A DNA stretch of 58,952 nucleotides from RGIG1681 sp045596905 (GTDB lineage Bacteria > Bacillota > Clostridia > Christensenellales > UBA1242), in the NCBI GenBank assembly GCA_045596905.1, contig JAZODG010000037.1, forward strand, positions 1 to 58,952. Reading direction: 5' to 3'. The notes below the pieces were generated by a model. The model had not been told where the DNA came from, made no database searches, and was given only the letters and a program-made list of their open reading frames with translations. Every line of letters starts with the position of its first letter. Position 1 is the stretch's first letter. Shown here in pieces: positions 22,592 through 31,684 of this stretch. The position numbers and the translations under genes were made by a program.

Positions 22592-25279
22592 ATGAGAACA
22601 AAAAGCAAAGTTTTATCAATATTATTTTCAATAGCACTGCTCTTTACAGTGCCTATTTTGAGTCCAAAATTGACGGCTCATGCAACCGACCGAACACACA
22701 CTTACACAATCTCTGCTGACGCAACAAATTATTCGATTGTCCACACCGACAGCAAGGGCACCAATGAACCTGTTACTGGCACGTTCACAACCCTTGAATC
22801 TGCCCTTGAAGAGATTGAAGAAATTGCAGACCCATTAAAAGAAACACATGTTGCATTCAACAATATCACACTTAGTAATGACTTGACCGTTTCTTATACT
22901 TGGGCAAAGTTCTCTGGTTCAATTATTCTTGGTGAATATTCAATCATTTGCGCACCAACTGAAAATATCACTTTTGCTCTTTCAGATATCACTTTAGAAT
23001 CAAGTGGAACACAATCACCAGTATTGTTAAACGGAACTTCAGCGATATCACTCACTCTTTCAAATTGCACATTTGCTTCACCAAATGCAGAACATGCAAT
23101 TAATATAACCAATGAAAGTGTAAACTTAACACTTGAAAACAATGTTATTCACTCTTCTGATTTCATTTATAACTATATTTCATCAACAACCGTTATGATT
23201 GATGCTTCACTTAACAGCGAAGAACCAGACACAACCAAAGTGGTTATTCCTATTCCTTATAACGCAGACGGTTTAATGGTTATTAGCAACTGTCAAGCAC
23301 CAACTTCAAAACTTCAATTTGAAGCACTTGCTTCGTTCTACACTTGCTCAATCAAATCAATTACTGGAAATCAAATCCAAATTGAAACAGCAATCAAAAC
23401 ATCTTTTGACGCAAACGGTGGCACACTTTCAGCAGACTACACAACAACAGCTCTTCCATACAACTCAAGCTCTGCTATCGCCTTTCCAACAGCATCTGAC
23501 TTAACATATGTAAACCACTCATTCAAAGGTTTCCTTGGAACAATCGTGGTTGATGACACAACATATTATTTTGATAAAACAGCAATCACAAGCTTTGCTG
23601 CAACAGATTATGACGAAACTGAAATTGCGAATCACTTTTTCACAGAAATAGCTGATGATGGTGAATATACATACTTCACCCGTTACAAAAACGGAAGCTA
23701 TCCTGACGCAGCAAGTGTTTCAGCAATCAACTATTTCATTTCAAAAAATCAATCTGCAACATTCATTGCTGACTGGGCTGAAAGACAATATGTTTTATCA
23801 TTTGAATCAAATGAAGGCTCAAGTGTTGACCCAATTTCGGGGTTAATGGGCACAGCAATCACTCTCCCAACCCCAACAAAAGCAGGTTATACTTTTAATG
23901 GTTGGTTTGATCAAACACTTGAAAATCAATACACATTTACAACAATGCCAATCGAAGACTTAACACTCTACGCTAGTTGGACAATCAATAAACACACATT
24001 AACCCTTGTGCTCAATAACACACAATCAAACATTGTTGTTAATGATATTGATTATGGAACAACTCTTTCAACAATAACTGCACTTTCAACTGTTCCAACA
24101 AAAACTGGTCACACTTTTAATGGTTGGTTTGCAAACGAAGGTTTAACCAACGCTTTCACATTAACAACCATGCCTGATGAAAACGTGACCGTTTATGCAG
24201 ACTGGAACATTAACATTCACACACTTACAATGCATTACAACAACAGTTTCAAACCACTAGTATTCCATTCACAAGACTACATTTATGGCTATGACATTTC
24301 GTCACTTGCATCTGAAATAGCATCTGTTGACGGATTCAGTTTTATGGGCTGGTTCTTAGATGACCAAGGCAGAACACCATTCACAGCGCCAATGACAATG
24401 CCAGACGCTGACCTTGATATATACGGATATTGGATTCCACTCACCTATACATTGACATTCTATTTTAACAACACAGTTCATGGAACAAAGAATGGTTTGA
24501 ATGTTGGAAACGTAATCAACACATATGTTCCTGAAAATCCAACACAATCAGGATTCTCATTTAAGGGCTGGTTTAAGGACCCTGAGTTCACACAACCATT
24601 TGACGTAGACACTGAACAAACAATGCCTGCTTCAAACCTTAATCTTTATGCAAAAATGGTCGAAAAGGCAACAGTTATCGTAGAGCTTGCTCAACAAACT
24701 TTTGAAAAAACAAAGTTTTCAAAATTCAACTTATTTGCAAACACCGGAAATATTACCGTTGAATATCTTGTTGGTTCTGGCTGGACAACAGAAGCTCCAA
24801 CAGAAATTGGAACTTATGACATCAAAATCACACGTGCCGAAGACGAAACATATAAAGAATACTCAGCAATTATAAAAGACGGACTTGTTATCACAGCCGA
24901 TTCTCTTGATGTTTCATGGATATACATTTGTCTTTATGCAATCTTCTTTGTTGAAATCATCACAACCTTGTTTGTTATGGTTTTAAAGAAGAGAAAACAA
25001 GCATTAACCCCATTTGCAGTTGCACTTCCATTTGGAGTTATCAGCACAAGCCAATTCGTAAATATCATTATCTCAGCAGTTTTGGCAATCGGTGGATTTG
25101 TATTCTTATGCATATCACTTGTTCAGCTTCACAGAGTTAATATCTATGAAGACACAAGAACTGCCGATGAAAAACAAGCTGAAATCAATTCAAGAATCAA
25201 AGACGTCAGCACAAATGAAACCGTTTCACAAAATGTTGATGAACTTTTGAAAAAAGAAGGCTTTATTGATGAAGAATAG
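22592..25279 (+). CDS. Large surface protein with InlB B-repeats and a C-terminal membrane module
   Basis: An 895-aa exported protein. Residues 1-30 are a signal peptide (MRTKSKVLSILFSIALLFTVPIL, cleavage near AHA). Residues 30-260 are Thr/Ser-rich beta structure. Four Listeria-Bacteroides (InlB B-type) repeats occupy about 23.8-24.7 kb; each has a GYTFNGWF-like core (GYTFNGWF, GHTFNGWF, GFSFMGWF, GFSFKGWF) and a YA.W or YGYW-like end. An Ig-like domain follows, then three membrane segments from DVSWIYICLYAIFFVEII to the end, with KKRK after the first and a charged tail. No LPXTG motif. The start at 22592 gives the signal peptide and has AGGAAAA upstream. Likely role is adhesion or cell-surface structure. 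Confidence 0.82.
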   Translation: MRTKSKVLSILFSIALLFTVPILSPKLTAHATDRTHTYTISADATNYSIVHTDSKGTNEPVTGTFTTLESALEEIEEIADPLKETHVAFNNITLSNDLTVSYTWAKFSGSIILGEYSIICAPTENITFALSDITLESSGTQSPVLLNGTSAISLTLSNCTFASPNAEHAINITNESVNLTLENNVIHSSDFIYNYISSTTVMIDASLNSEEPDTTKVVIPIPYNADGLMVISNCQAPTSKLQFEALASFYTCSIKSITGNQIQIETAIKTSFDANGGTLSADYTTTALPYNSSSAIAFPTASDLTYVNHSFKGFLGTIVVDDTTYYFDKTAITSFAATDYDETEIANHFFTEIADDGEYTYFTRYKNGSYPDAASVSAINYFISKNQSATFIADWAERQYVLSFESNEGSSVDPISGLMGTAITLPTPTKAGYTFNGWFDQTLENQYTFTTMPIEDLTLYASWTINKHTLTLVLNNTQSNIVVNDIDYGTTLSTITALSTVPTKTGHTFNGWFANEGLTNAFTLTTMPDENVTVYADWNINIHTLTMHYNNSFKPLVFHSQDYIYGYDISSLASEIASVDGFSFMGWFLDDQGRTPFTAPMTMPDADLDIYGYWIPLTYTLTFYFNNTVHGTKNGLNVGNVINTYVPENPTQSGFSFKGWFKDPEFTQPFDVDTEQTMPASNLNLYAKMVEKATVIVELAQQTFEKTKFSKFNLFANTGNITVEYLVGSGWTTEAPTEIGTYDIKITRAEDETYKEYSAIIKDGLVITADSLDVSWIYICLYAIFFVEIITTLFVMVLKKRKQALTPFAVALPFGVISTSQFVNIIISAVLAIGGFVFLCISLVQLHRVNIYEDTRTADEKQAEINSRIKDVSTNETVSQNVDELLKKEGFIDEE

Positions 25280-25303
25280 GTGTTAAATAACACCTATTTT
25301 TTT
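25275..25303 (+). terminator. Terminator after the surface protein gene
   Basis: Stem aataggtgtta / taacacctatt with a 2-base loop and T-run; the TAG stop is in the stem. Confidence 0.85.
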
Positions 25304-25355
25304 GTGGACAATTTCCTTAAAAAATATTATCATATCCTTATATAAGGAAACTTTT

Positions 25356-26147
25356 ATGAAGAAAAATATTTTCAAAACTATTTTTTGTGGATTTATTGCT
25401 ATAATAAGAAATATTTTATATTTCACTTTTTACATAATAGCATTTCCTTTTGCTTTCATTTTTTCAAGATGCAAAATCAAAGGCAAAGAAAACTTAGCAA
25501 AGTCAGACGAAGCCCGTGTTTTTGTTGTAAACCACTATGAAATATATGGACCATACATTTCATACATGCACTTTCCATACAAGTTCAGACCTTGGATAAT
25601 TGACAAAATGATTGATCCAAAAACCGTTGAACAACACATGAGCATCGGCATCTATGAACAATTTCCAAAATATCCAAAATGGCTCAAAACCATTGTAATC
25701 AAGCTTTTAAAAAGCATAATGGTGTTCTTTATGAAAATCATTGCAAGGGGCATTCCAGTTTCAAGAGACGACTTTAGAAAAAACATAAAAACCATGCAAA
25801 TCTCAACTGAAACCTTAGAAAATAATGAATCAATACTTATCTTCCCTGAAGAACATTCAGTGAAAGAAGGCGTTGGGCCTTTTATGACCGGGTTTGAACA
25901 TATCGGCAAATATTATTATCAAAAAACAGGCAAAAAAATAAGCTTTTATCCCGTGTTCATTTCAAAAACAAACAAAACCATGTATATCGGGTCTCCTGTT
26001 ATTTATAACCCAGATAATGACGCAAGCGAAGAAAAAGAAAGGATCGTAACAACCCTTCGTGATGATATGCTTAATAGCTACATTAAACACGAATGTGGAA
26101 AACCTTCAAAAAAAGCAAAAAAATTAAAAATAAAAAGAAGAAAATAA
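25356..26147 (+). CDS. PlsC-like glycerophospholipid acyltransferase with altered motif I
   Basis: A 263-aa LPLAT-family protein that would acylate lysophosphatidic acid or a related lipid. One N-terminal membrane helix (about 8-36) is followed by the acyltransferase fold: VFVVNHYEIYGP (motif I region, His60), RGIPVSRDD (motif II, residues 131-139) and LIFPEEHSVKEG (motif III region, Glu165). The usual HX4D dyad reads His60-YEIY-Gly65, so the catalytic Asp is missing, although Glu62 is close. The C-terminus is strongly basic (KKAKKLKIKRRK), fit for membrane binding. The start at 25356 has AAGGAAA upstream; 18 in-frame codons further upstream are untranslated by this choice. Activity is uncertain. 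Confidence 0.7.
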   Translation: MKKNIFKTIFCGFIAIIRNILYFTFYIIAFPFAFIFSRCKIKGKENLAKSDEARVFVVNHYEIYGPYISYMHFPYKFRPWIIDKMIDPKTVEQHMSIGIYEQFPKYPKWLKTIVIKLLKSIMVFFMKIIARGIPVSRDDFRKNIKTMQISTETLENNESILIFPEEHSVKEGVGPFMTGFEHIGKYYYQKTGKKISFYPVFISKTNKTMYIGSPVIYNPDNDASEEKERIVTTLRDDMLNSYIKHECGKPSKKAKKLKIKRRK

Positions 26148-26162
26148 GATTCTTCTTTTTTG
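26132..26162 (+). terminator. Weak terminator after the acyltransferase
   Basis: An AT-rich stem aaaaagaag / cttcttttt overlapping the stop codon, with a T-run. Weak because the stem has few GC pairs. Confidence 0.45.
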
Positions 26163-26209
26163 TTTTACAAAATCTCAAAAACGCAAAATAATAAACAAAG
26201 GCTTAAAAA

Positions 26210-27112
26210 ATGATTAAAAAACTATTAAAAAATAATATTTTATTAAATAAAACCGTTTTAATCACCGGCACGACCAGTGGCATAGGGTTGTCATGCACCA
26301 AGCATCTTGCAAGACTTGGCTGCAATATTATTGCGTGCGTCAGAAACACCAACCTAGCAAAAGAGCAGTTTGAAAAATTAAAAATAAAATATCCAAAAAT
26401 TAATTACAAAATATTCTATTTAGATTTGCAAGACCTTAACTCCATCAATCAGTTAATTAAAGAATTAAAGTCATCACTTTCAAGTGGCATTGACTTTGTT
26501 ATTAACAACGCTGGAATTTTTGCTAGGCCAAAAAAACAAACAGCCTATGGTTATGAGCAACACTTTTTCACAAACTGTTTGGCGACAATTTATTTTTCAA
26601 AAAGTCTCTTGCCACTATTAAACAAAAACTCAAAGCTTGTGTTTGTTAGTAGCTTAAGTATAAAAAACGCAAAAATAAATTTTGAAAATATAGATTTAAA
26701 TGCAATAAATAATAAAATAAAAATATATTCAAATTCAAAACTTTGGTTAACACTTTATTTGCTTGAATGGAAAAGAAGTCTTGAAAATCAAAAATCAAAT
26801 TATTCAATTGAAATAGTTCACCCTGGCATTTGCGCCAGCTCACTCATGAGCTCAAAGAACGGCTCTTTTTCAAAACTCATTTCAGGCACAATAAACTTTG
26901 GAATGAAACTTTTGTTTCACTCTTCAAAAAAAGCTGCTCTATGTGAGATTGCAGGGCTCACCCACTCAAGCACAGACAGAGAATGGATTGCACCCTGGCT
27001 ATTTGGCATCTGGGGGCAACCTACAATCAAAAAACTTCACACAAAAAACGCAAATAACCAAATTTCAGAAAAATGCTATAAAACCATTGAAAACATATTA
27101 AATAAAGTTTAA
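26210..27112 (+). CDS. Short-chain dehydrogenase/reductase
   Basis: A 300-aa classical SDR. The cofactor loop is TGTTSGIG at residues about 20-27, followed by NNAGIFARP (the NNAG motif). The catalytic Ser is in LVFVSSLS near 147, and YSNSK near 170 is the YxxxK pair. IVHPGICASSLM follows as in the family's PG motif. Cofactor and substrate are not readable; the extended C-terminal part, with HSSTDREWIAPWLFG, resembles retinol dehydrogenase-like members. Only a weak ribosome site (AAGG) precedes the ATG. It lies 62 bases after the acyltransferase gene on the same strand, which hints at a lipid-related role. Confidence 0.82.
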   Translation: MIKKLLKNNILLNKTVLITGTTSGIGLSCTKHLARLGCNIIACVRNTNLAKEQFEKLKIKYPKINYKIFYLDLQDLNSINQLIKELKSSLSSGIDFVINNAGIFARPKKQTAYGYEQHFFTNCLATIYFSKSLLPLLNKNSKLVFVSSLSIKNAKINFENIDLNAINNKIKIYSNSKLWLTLYLLEWKRSLENQKSNYSIEIVHPGICASSLMSSKNGSFSKLISGTINFGMKLLFHSSKKAALCEIAGLTHSSTDREWIAPWLFGIWGQPTIKKLHTKNANNQISEKCYKTIENILNKV

Positions 27113-27272
27113 AAATGTAAAATATTGACAAACTATCACAAAATTATACAACTTTAATCAAAATTATCAAAATTTGTAAAGTTTTTCTAAACTTGTATTT
27201 TTATTATTAAATATTGTAAATTTTTACATTTAAGCTATTTGAAGGCCTTTCTAATAATCAAAATTTAATCTC

Positions 27273-27301
27273 TTGACAACTTTATAGTCAAAGACTATAA
27301 T
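27273..27301 (+). promoter_or_regulatory. Consensus promoter with a perfect palindromic operator
   Basis: TTGACA (27273-27278), 17 bases, TATAAT (27296-27301). The spacer and -10 box contain the perfect palindrome TATAGTC-AAA-GACTATA (27283-27299). Such a site between the boxes suggests repression, or MerR-type control, of the exporter gene downstream. Confidence 0.75.
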
Positions 27302-27320
27302 ATCTAAACTAGGAGAACAA

Positions 27321-28259
27321 ATGGAAGAAGTTATTCATGTTTTATTTCATGCACTTATAGACACGGCAAAGCTTTTGCCTATCCTTTTTGTTGTCTATTT
27401 ATTAATAGAGCTGCTTGAATATAAAAACATTTTCAAATTTGAAAAATCAAGAATGCTTCAAGGAAAAGCCAGTCCTGTTATGGGCGCACTGTTTGGTTCA
27501 GTTCCACAATGTGGCTTTTCAGTTATCTCTTCTGAGCTTTATGGAAAACGGAAAATTTCTATCGGAGCACTCATTGCAGTCTTCATTGCAACAAGTGACG
27601 AAGCTATTCCTTTAATGCTTTCTAACTACAAGGCAATACCTTCACTTTTGCTTTTGCTTGGAGTTAAAATTGTTTTTGCAATTTTGATTGGTTATTTAGC
27701 AATTTTGTTATATGGAAAAATATTTAAAAATAAACCAGAAATTACTTTAAAAAATCATGAAGAAAATCATGAACACCATGAAGAACATGATGAGCATGAT
27801 GATGAGCATGATGATGAACACCCTGTTCACGCTTGTTGCCACCACGACCTTACTGACCACAAGTTTGACTGGAAACACCCACTTGTTCACTGCTTAAAAA
27901 TTACTCTTTATATTTTGATTTTCAACATAATTTTTGGACTTATTGTTTTGCTGGTTGGCGAAGACAATCTCATATCGTTTTTAGGAACCAACCATTTGCT
28001 TCAACCAATACTTGCCGTTTTGATCGGTTTGATTCCAAACTGTGTGTCATCAGTAATTTTGACCGAACTCTATCTTGCAGGAGGCTTAACATTCGGTTCA
28101 ATCGTTGCAGGCCTTTCAGTTAATGCAGGTCTTGGACTTATTGTTTTATTTAAGGAAAATAAGAACAAAAAAGAAAATTTATTTATTGTTTTATCATTGA
28201 TAATTCCAAGTTTATTGTTTGGTTATGGGCTTCACTTTTTACCAATAAACTTGATTTAA
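27321..28259 (+). CDS. Putative metal exporter, ArsP_2/DUF2899-like
   Basis: A 312-aa polytopic membrane protein. Two homologous halves are visible: the first has GALFGSVPQCGFSVISSELY, the second LIGLIPNCVSSVILTELYLAGG, each with a P-x-C motif in a membrane-embedded stretch. Between them (about residues 145-182) lies a His/Asp/Glu-rich loop with HACCHH, apt for binding a transition metal such as manganese or zinc. This matches the family of putative 10-TM heavy-metal (or manganese) exporters. GGAG lies 7 bases before the ATG. It is a single gene under a promoter with a palindromic operator. The metal is inferred, not shown. Confidence 0.75.
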   Translation: MEEVIHVLFHALIDTAKLLPILFVVYLLIELLEYKNIFKFEKSRMLQGKASPVMGALFGSVPQCGFSVISSELYGKRKISIGALIAVFIATSDEAIPLMLSNYKAIPSLLLLLGVKIVFAILIGYLAILLYGKIFKNKPEITLKNHEENHEHHEEHDEHDDEHDDEHPVHACCHHDLTDHKFDWKHPLVHCLKITLYILIFNIIFGLIVLLVGEDNLISFLGTNHLLQPILAVLIGLIPNCVSSVILTELYLAGGLTFGSIVAGLSVNAGLGLIVLFKENKNKKENLFIVLSLIIPSLLFGYGLHFLPINLI

Positions 28260-28263
28260 ACAC

Positions 28264-28292
28264 AAAACACTTCACATGAAGTGTTTTTATTT
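28264..28292 (+). terminator. Terminator after the metal exporter
   Basis: Stem aaaacacttc / gaagtgtttt with a short loop and T-rich tail. Confidence 0.8.
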
Positions 28293-28335
28293 TGCACATA
28301 AAGTCTTATTTTTATTTACTTTTCGACGTTTTTGG

Positions 28336-28341
28336 TATAAT
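28336..28341 (+). promoter_or_regulatory. Extended -10 promoter, near-leaderless
   Basis: TGG-TATAAT (TG at 28333-28334, TATAAT 28336-28341). Only 8 bases separate it from the ATG at 28350, and no ribosome site lies between. Confidence 0.65.
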
Positions 28342-28349
28342 ATAAAAAC

Positions 28350-29255
28350 ATGAAAAGTATTTTTGTATATAATCCAGAAAGTGGAAATGGAAAATTAAAA
28401 AAACATAAAGATTATATTCTCCAAAAGCTATCTGAAAAATATGGCGAAGTTGAATGCGTTGAAACAACTCACGCAGGGCATGCTCACGACTTAGCTGCAG
28501 AAGCCGTTGGAAAATATGATTATTTTTTCGTCTCAGGTGGAGACGGCACCATAAATGAAGTTGTTAATGGTTTTGGCGCAGCTGAAAACAAACCTATCCT
28601 TGGATATATTCCATCAGGCACAGTCAACGACGTTGCTCATTCACTGGGTCTTAGCAAAAACATAAAAAAGGCTGTAAAAACTTTGACTGAAGGAAGAGTT
28701 TTTGAACACGATATCTTTAAGGTTAACAATAGATATGGCATCTATGTTTGCTGTGCAGGGCTCTTTACTAAAACCAGCTATGACACAAGCAGAAGTTCAA
28801 AAAAGACATTCGGAAAACTTGCTTACTTTTTGAAAATAATAAAAGATATCAATCAAGAAAAACCAACCCATGTGAAACTTGAAGTTGATGGCGAAGTTAT
28901 TGAAAAAGACTGCGCAATGATTTTGATTTTCAATTCAAAAAGCACTGCCGGTTTTAAAATCAACAGAAAAGCGTCTTTGGATGATGGCGTAGTAGAACTT
29001 TTATTGTTCCATTCACATGAAAAAAGTATTTGGTTAGCAGAATTTTTGAGAACTGTGAGATTCTTTTTCTTTGGTGTTAATAGTGTAAAAAACAGCAAGA
29101 AAGTAACTTATAGACAATGCTCTAATTTTAAAATGCAACTCAAAGATGGAACAACCATTAATCTTGACGGAGAAAAAAGTGGACACGGAAGCTTTAACTT
29201 CTCTGTTATCAACAAAGGCTTATCAATAATCGTGCCAAAAAATAAAAAACTATAG
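28350..29255 (+). CDS. Diacylglycerol/lipid kinase (DagK/YegS family)
   Basis: A 301-aa cytoplasmic lipid kinase. The nucleotide loop is VSGGDGTINEVVNGFG at about residues 61-76, preceded by IFVYNPESGNGK and followed by LGYIPSGTVNDVAHSLGL, all standard for the family. Length is typical of DgkB. It likely phosphorylates diacylglycerol to phosphatidic acid. The LTA synthase-like gene begins 8 bases after its stop; that enzyme releases diacylglycerol from phosphatidylglycerol, so the pair forms a plausible recycling unit. The start lacks a Shine-Dalgarno site and the promoter is only a few bases upstream, suggesting leaderless translation. Confidence 0.87.
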   Translation: MKSIFVYNPESGNGKLKKHKDYILQKLSEKYGEVECVETTHAGHAHDLAAEAVGKYDYFFVSGGDGTINEVVNGFGAAENKPILGYIPSGTVNDVAHSLGLSKNIKKAVKTLTEGRVFEHDIFKVNNRYGIYVCCAGLFTKTSYDTSRSSKKTFGKLAYFLKIIKDINQEKPTHVKLEVDGEVIEKDCAMILIFNSKSTAGFKINRKASLDDGVVELLLFHSHEKSIWLAEFLRTVRFFFFGVNSVKNSKKVTYRQCSNFKMQLKDGTTINLDGEKSGHGSFNFSVINKGLSIIVPKNKKL

Positions 29256-29263
29256 GACTAAAA

Positions 29264-31279
29264 ATGAAACAACCAACAAAAACTCCAAGAAGTTTAAGAA
29301 AAATAAAAGAACTTGAAAAGAAACAAATAGGGCTCAACCAGATTTTAAGACCAGCCCTATACCTTTTCTTGTCGATTGCTTTTGAGATTGTTTTGTTTAT
29401 TGTTTTAGGTTTTAAAACAAGCAGTGGTGGGGCAAAAATTTTGCCGTCATATATTTTCTTTGATATAGGCTTGTGGCTAATTATTGCAGCAATAATGCTG
29501 TGCATAACAAAAAACTGGCTTTCAAATATTATTTTCTATTTTGCAATGCTTGTTAAGTTTATTATATTGATTGCAAACGTAACACTCAAAGGTGGCTTTG
29601 GTTATTTATTCACATTCGATATGGTTCACCTTATTGTTGAAGCAATTGAATCGATTGACGCAAACTTTATTAACTTTGGTTTAATCATCGCTTCTGTTAT
29701 TGCCGGAGCGTTCGTTATTGCTATTCCACTTATCTTTGATAAATTCTTAAAAAATATAAAAATAACATTAAAGAGGGCTTCAAAACCAATCTTTTGTTTG
29801 CTATGTTTCTTTATAACATCAACACTTGGTCTTGGTTCATACACCATTCAAATTGCAACAATCAAAGCATCTGCAACCAATGTTGAAATCTCAAGCGACA
29901 AATATCTCTTTGATAACATGCATATAAAAGACGCAGCCTACAAAAAGTTTGGTTCTGCAGGATTCTATATCAAAAACCTTTATGACTTGTGTTTTGAAAA
30001 AGCATCAATTTCTGAAGAAGAAAAAGCTGCAGCACTCAAAGCTTTTGAAGAGAACATTACAACAACAAACTCTAGCGCTGCACTTTATGACAACAACCTT
30101 ATCATTATCATGATGGAAAGTTTTGAATGGTTCGCAATCGACCCATATAACACACCAACTCTTTGGGCACTCAAAACCGGCGAAAACTATTATGCTCAAC
30201 ACATTCCAGCAAAGTCGCTCATGATGAAAAATTATGTTTCAAACAACAAAACAAATGTTTCTGAACAACTCTGTTTGCTTGGATATATGCCAAATGACAG
30301 CAAACTCAATTTGGGTGGAACAAACAGCTATTCAGCAAAATATTCTTTACCAAACTTATTCAAACGTGCAGGATACACAACAAACTTCTTCCACAACTGG
30401 GAAAAGACATTCTATAACAGAGACACTGTGACACTCAATCTTGGTTTTGACAAGTTTTATAGTCTTGATGATTTCTCATCACCAACAAAGAGCACTGCCT
30501 TTAACTACTATAACCTTGAAGTTGATTTCACAAATCAATTTATAAATCAAATTGCACCAACTGACAAGAAGTTTATGTCGTTCTACACAACCGTGTCAAC
30601 TCATGGAAACTATATGGTTAACAATGAAAAATTTGCTAACTATTATAAAAAATACGACGAAAATCTTGAAACTTTTAAAATTTGGCTTGGAAAAGAAGGT
30701 TATGCATACCCTGCAGATGAAACCGACCAACAAATTTTGAGACATTATAAAAGTGCAGCTATTGACACCGACGTAATGGTTGAAACATTGTTTAAACATT
30801 TAAACAGCACGGGTCTTATTGAAAACACTAGTGTCTTGTTATATTCAGACCATAACGCATATTATCATGACCTTGCATATAAAATGAGAGGAACTGTTTT
30901 AACTGAATACGAAAAGGTTCAATCTTTCACTGTTCCTTGCATGCTATACAGCAAAAAGTTAACAGGAAAAACTATTGAAACATTCTGTTCTCCTTATGAC
31001 CTTTATCCAACACTCACAAGTTTGTTTGGCTTGCCATACAACTTAATGTGCGTTCAAGGAAAAGATATTATGACAAACCCACTCAACAAGTCTTTGTATG
31101 TGTCACACTTAACAGGTTTTTATGATGCGCACTTCTATTCAAAAGATATGGACTACATTGTAAAAACAAGCACAACTGGTGACAGCGTATTCTTGGAAGA
31201 ATTTAAAACCAAGGTTTGCGAATTTTATAAGAAACAAAAAACTCTTGAGATTATTTATAAATTAAAATTATCATATTAA
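29264..31279 (+). CDS. LTA synthase-like phosphoglycerol transferase (sulfatase fold)
   Basis: A 671-aa membrane enzyme of the LtaS group. About five membrane helices lie in residues 25-205, followed by an extracellular sulfatase-type domain. Metal and catalytic motifs are LIIIMMESFEWF (Glu near 285), NKTNVSEQ with the likely nucleophile Thr near 329, and LLYSDHNAYY (Asp/His near 528). THGNYMV near 446 is also family-like. It would polymerise glycerol phosphate from phosphatidylglycerol onto a glycolipid. It overlaps functionally with the DAG kinase just upstream. A small unknown gene follows 10 bases later in the same operon. The exact product (lipoteichoic acid or a primase-type oligomer) is not determinable. 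Confidence 0.84.
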   Translation: MKQPTKTPRSLRKIKELEKKQIGLNQILRPALYLFLSIAFEIVLFIVLGFKTSSGGAKILPSYIFFDIGLWLIIAAIMLCITKNWLSNIIFYFAMLVKFIILIANVTLKGGFGYLFTFDMVHLIVEAIESIDANFINFGLIIASVIAGAFVIAIPLIFDKFLKNIKITLKRASKPIFCLLCFFITSTLGLGSYTIQIATIKASATNVEISSDKYLFDNMHIKDAAYKKFGSAGFYIKNLYDLCFEKASISEEEKAAALKAFEENITTTNSSAALYDNNLIIIMMESFEWFAIDPYNTPTLWALKTGENYYAQHIPAKSLMMKNYVSNNKTNVSEQLCLLGYMPNDSKLNLGGTNSYSAKYSLPNLFKRAGYTTNFFHNWEKTFYNRDTVTLNLGFDKFYSLDDFSSPTKSTAFNYYNLEVDFTNQFINQIAPTDKKFMSFYTTVSTHGNYMVNNEKFANYYKKYDENLETFKIWLGKEGYAYPADETDQQILRHYKSAAIDTDVMVETLFKHLNSTGLIENTSVLLYSDHNAYYHDLAYKMRGTVLTEYEKVQSFTVPCMLYSKKLTGKTIETFCSPYDLYPTLTSLFGLPYNLMCVQGKDIMTNPLNKSLYVSHLTGFYDAHFYSKDMDYIVKTSTTGDSVFLEEFKTKVCEFYKKQKTLEIIYKLKLSY

Positions 31280-31289
31280 AGGAAAAATT

Positions 31290-31640
31290 ATGGCAGTTTA
31301 TTTTATTGGAAAAACCTGGCGTGATATTGAAAACATTAATATCTTTGCAGGAAGCGAAACAATTTATGGAACGAATGAAAATGAAAACTATGCAATGTTT
31401 TCTTTGCTTGATGAAGATAAACATAAGAGTGTTCCTGCAAACAAAAAACAACTTGCTCTTGATAGTTTGAGATTTGGAATGGAAAAGTTTAAACTATTAG
31501 ACAGTGAAGCAGTTTTTGTTTTTAATGATAAAACACTATATGAAGAAGTTATGGCTCAAACCAAAGAAGAAATGGTTGTTACTGAAGCCGACACAAAACT
31601 TATTGAAAACCTTGCAGAATTTAATGGTAAAACAAATTAA
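31290..31640 (+). CDS. Small protein of unknown function, third gene of the lipid kinase operon
   Basis: I do not recognise this 116-aa soluble protein. It starts MAVYFIGKTWRDIENINIFAG and has no signal peptide or membrane segment. LDEDKHKSVPANKKQLALDSLRFGMEKF looks helical, and the acidic C-terminal half (EEVMAQTKEEMVVTEADTKLIENLAEF) could form a short coiled coil. AAAGGA lies 7 bases before the ATG. It follows the LTA synthase-like gene by 10 bases and ends at the operon terminator, so co-expression is likely. Confidence 0.7.
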   Translation: MAVYFIGKTWRDIENINIFAGSETIYGTNENENYAMFSLLDEDKHKSVPANKKQLALDSLRFGMEKFKLLDSEAVFVFNDKTLYEEVMAQTKEEMVVTEADTKLIENLAEFNGKTN

Positions 31641-31653
31641 TTTTAAGCAAAAG

Positions 31654-31682
31654 AAAAACAGGTCAAATCGACCTGTTTTTTT
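31654..31682. terminator. Bidirectional terminator
   Basis: Stem aaaaacaggtc / gacctgttttt with a 5-base loop, shared by the lipid kinase operon and the leftward nfn operon. Confidence 0.88.
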
Positions 31683-31684
31683 GT

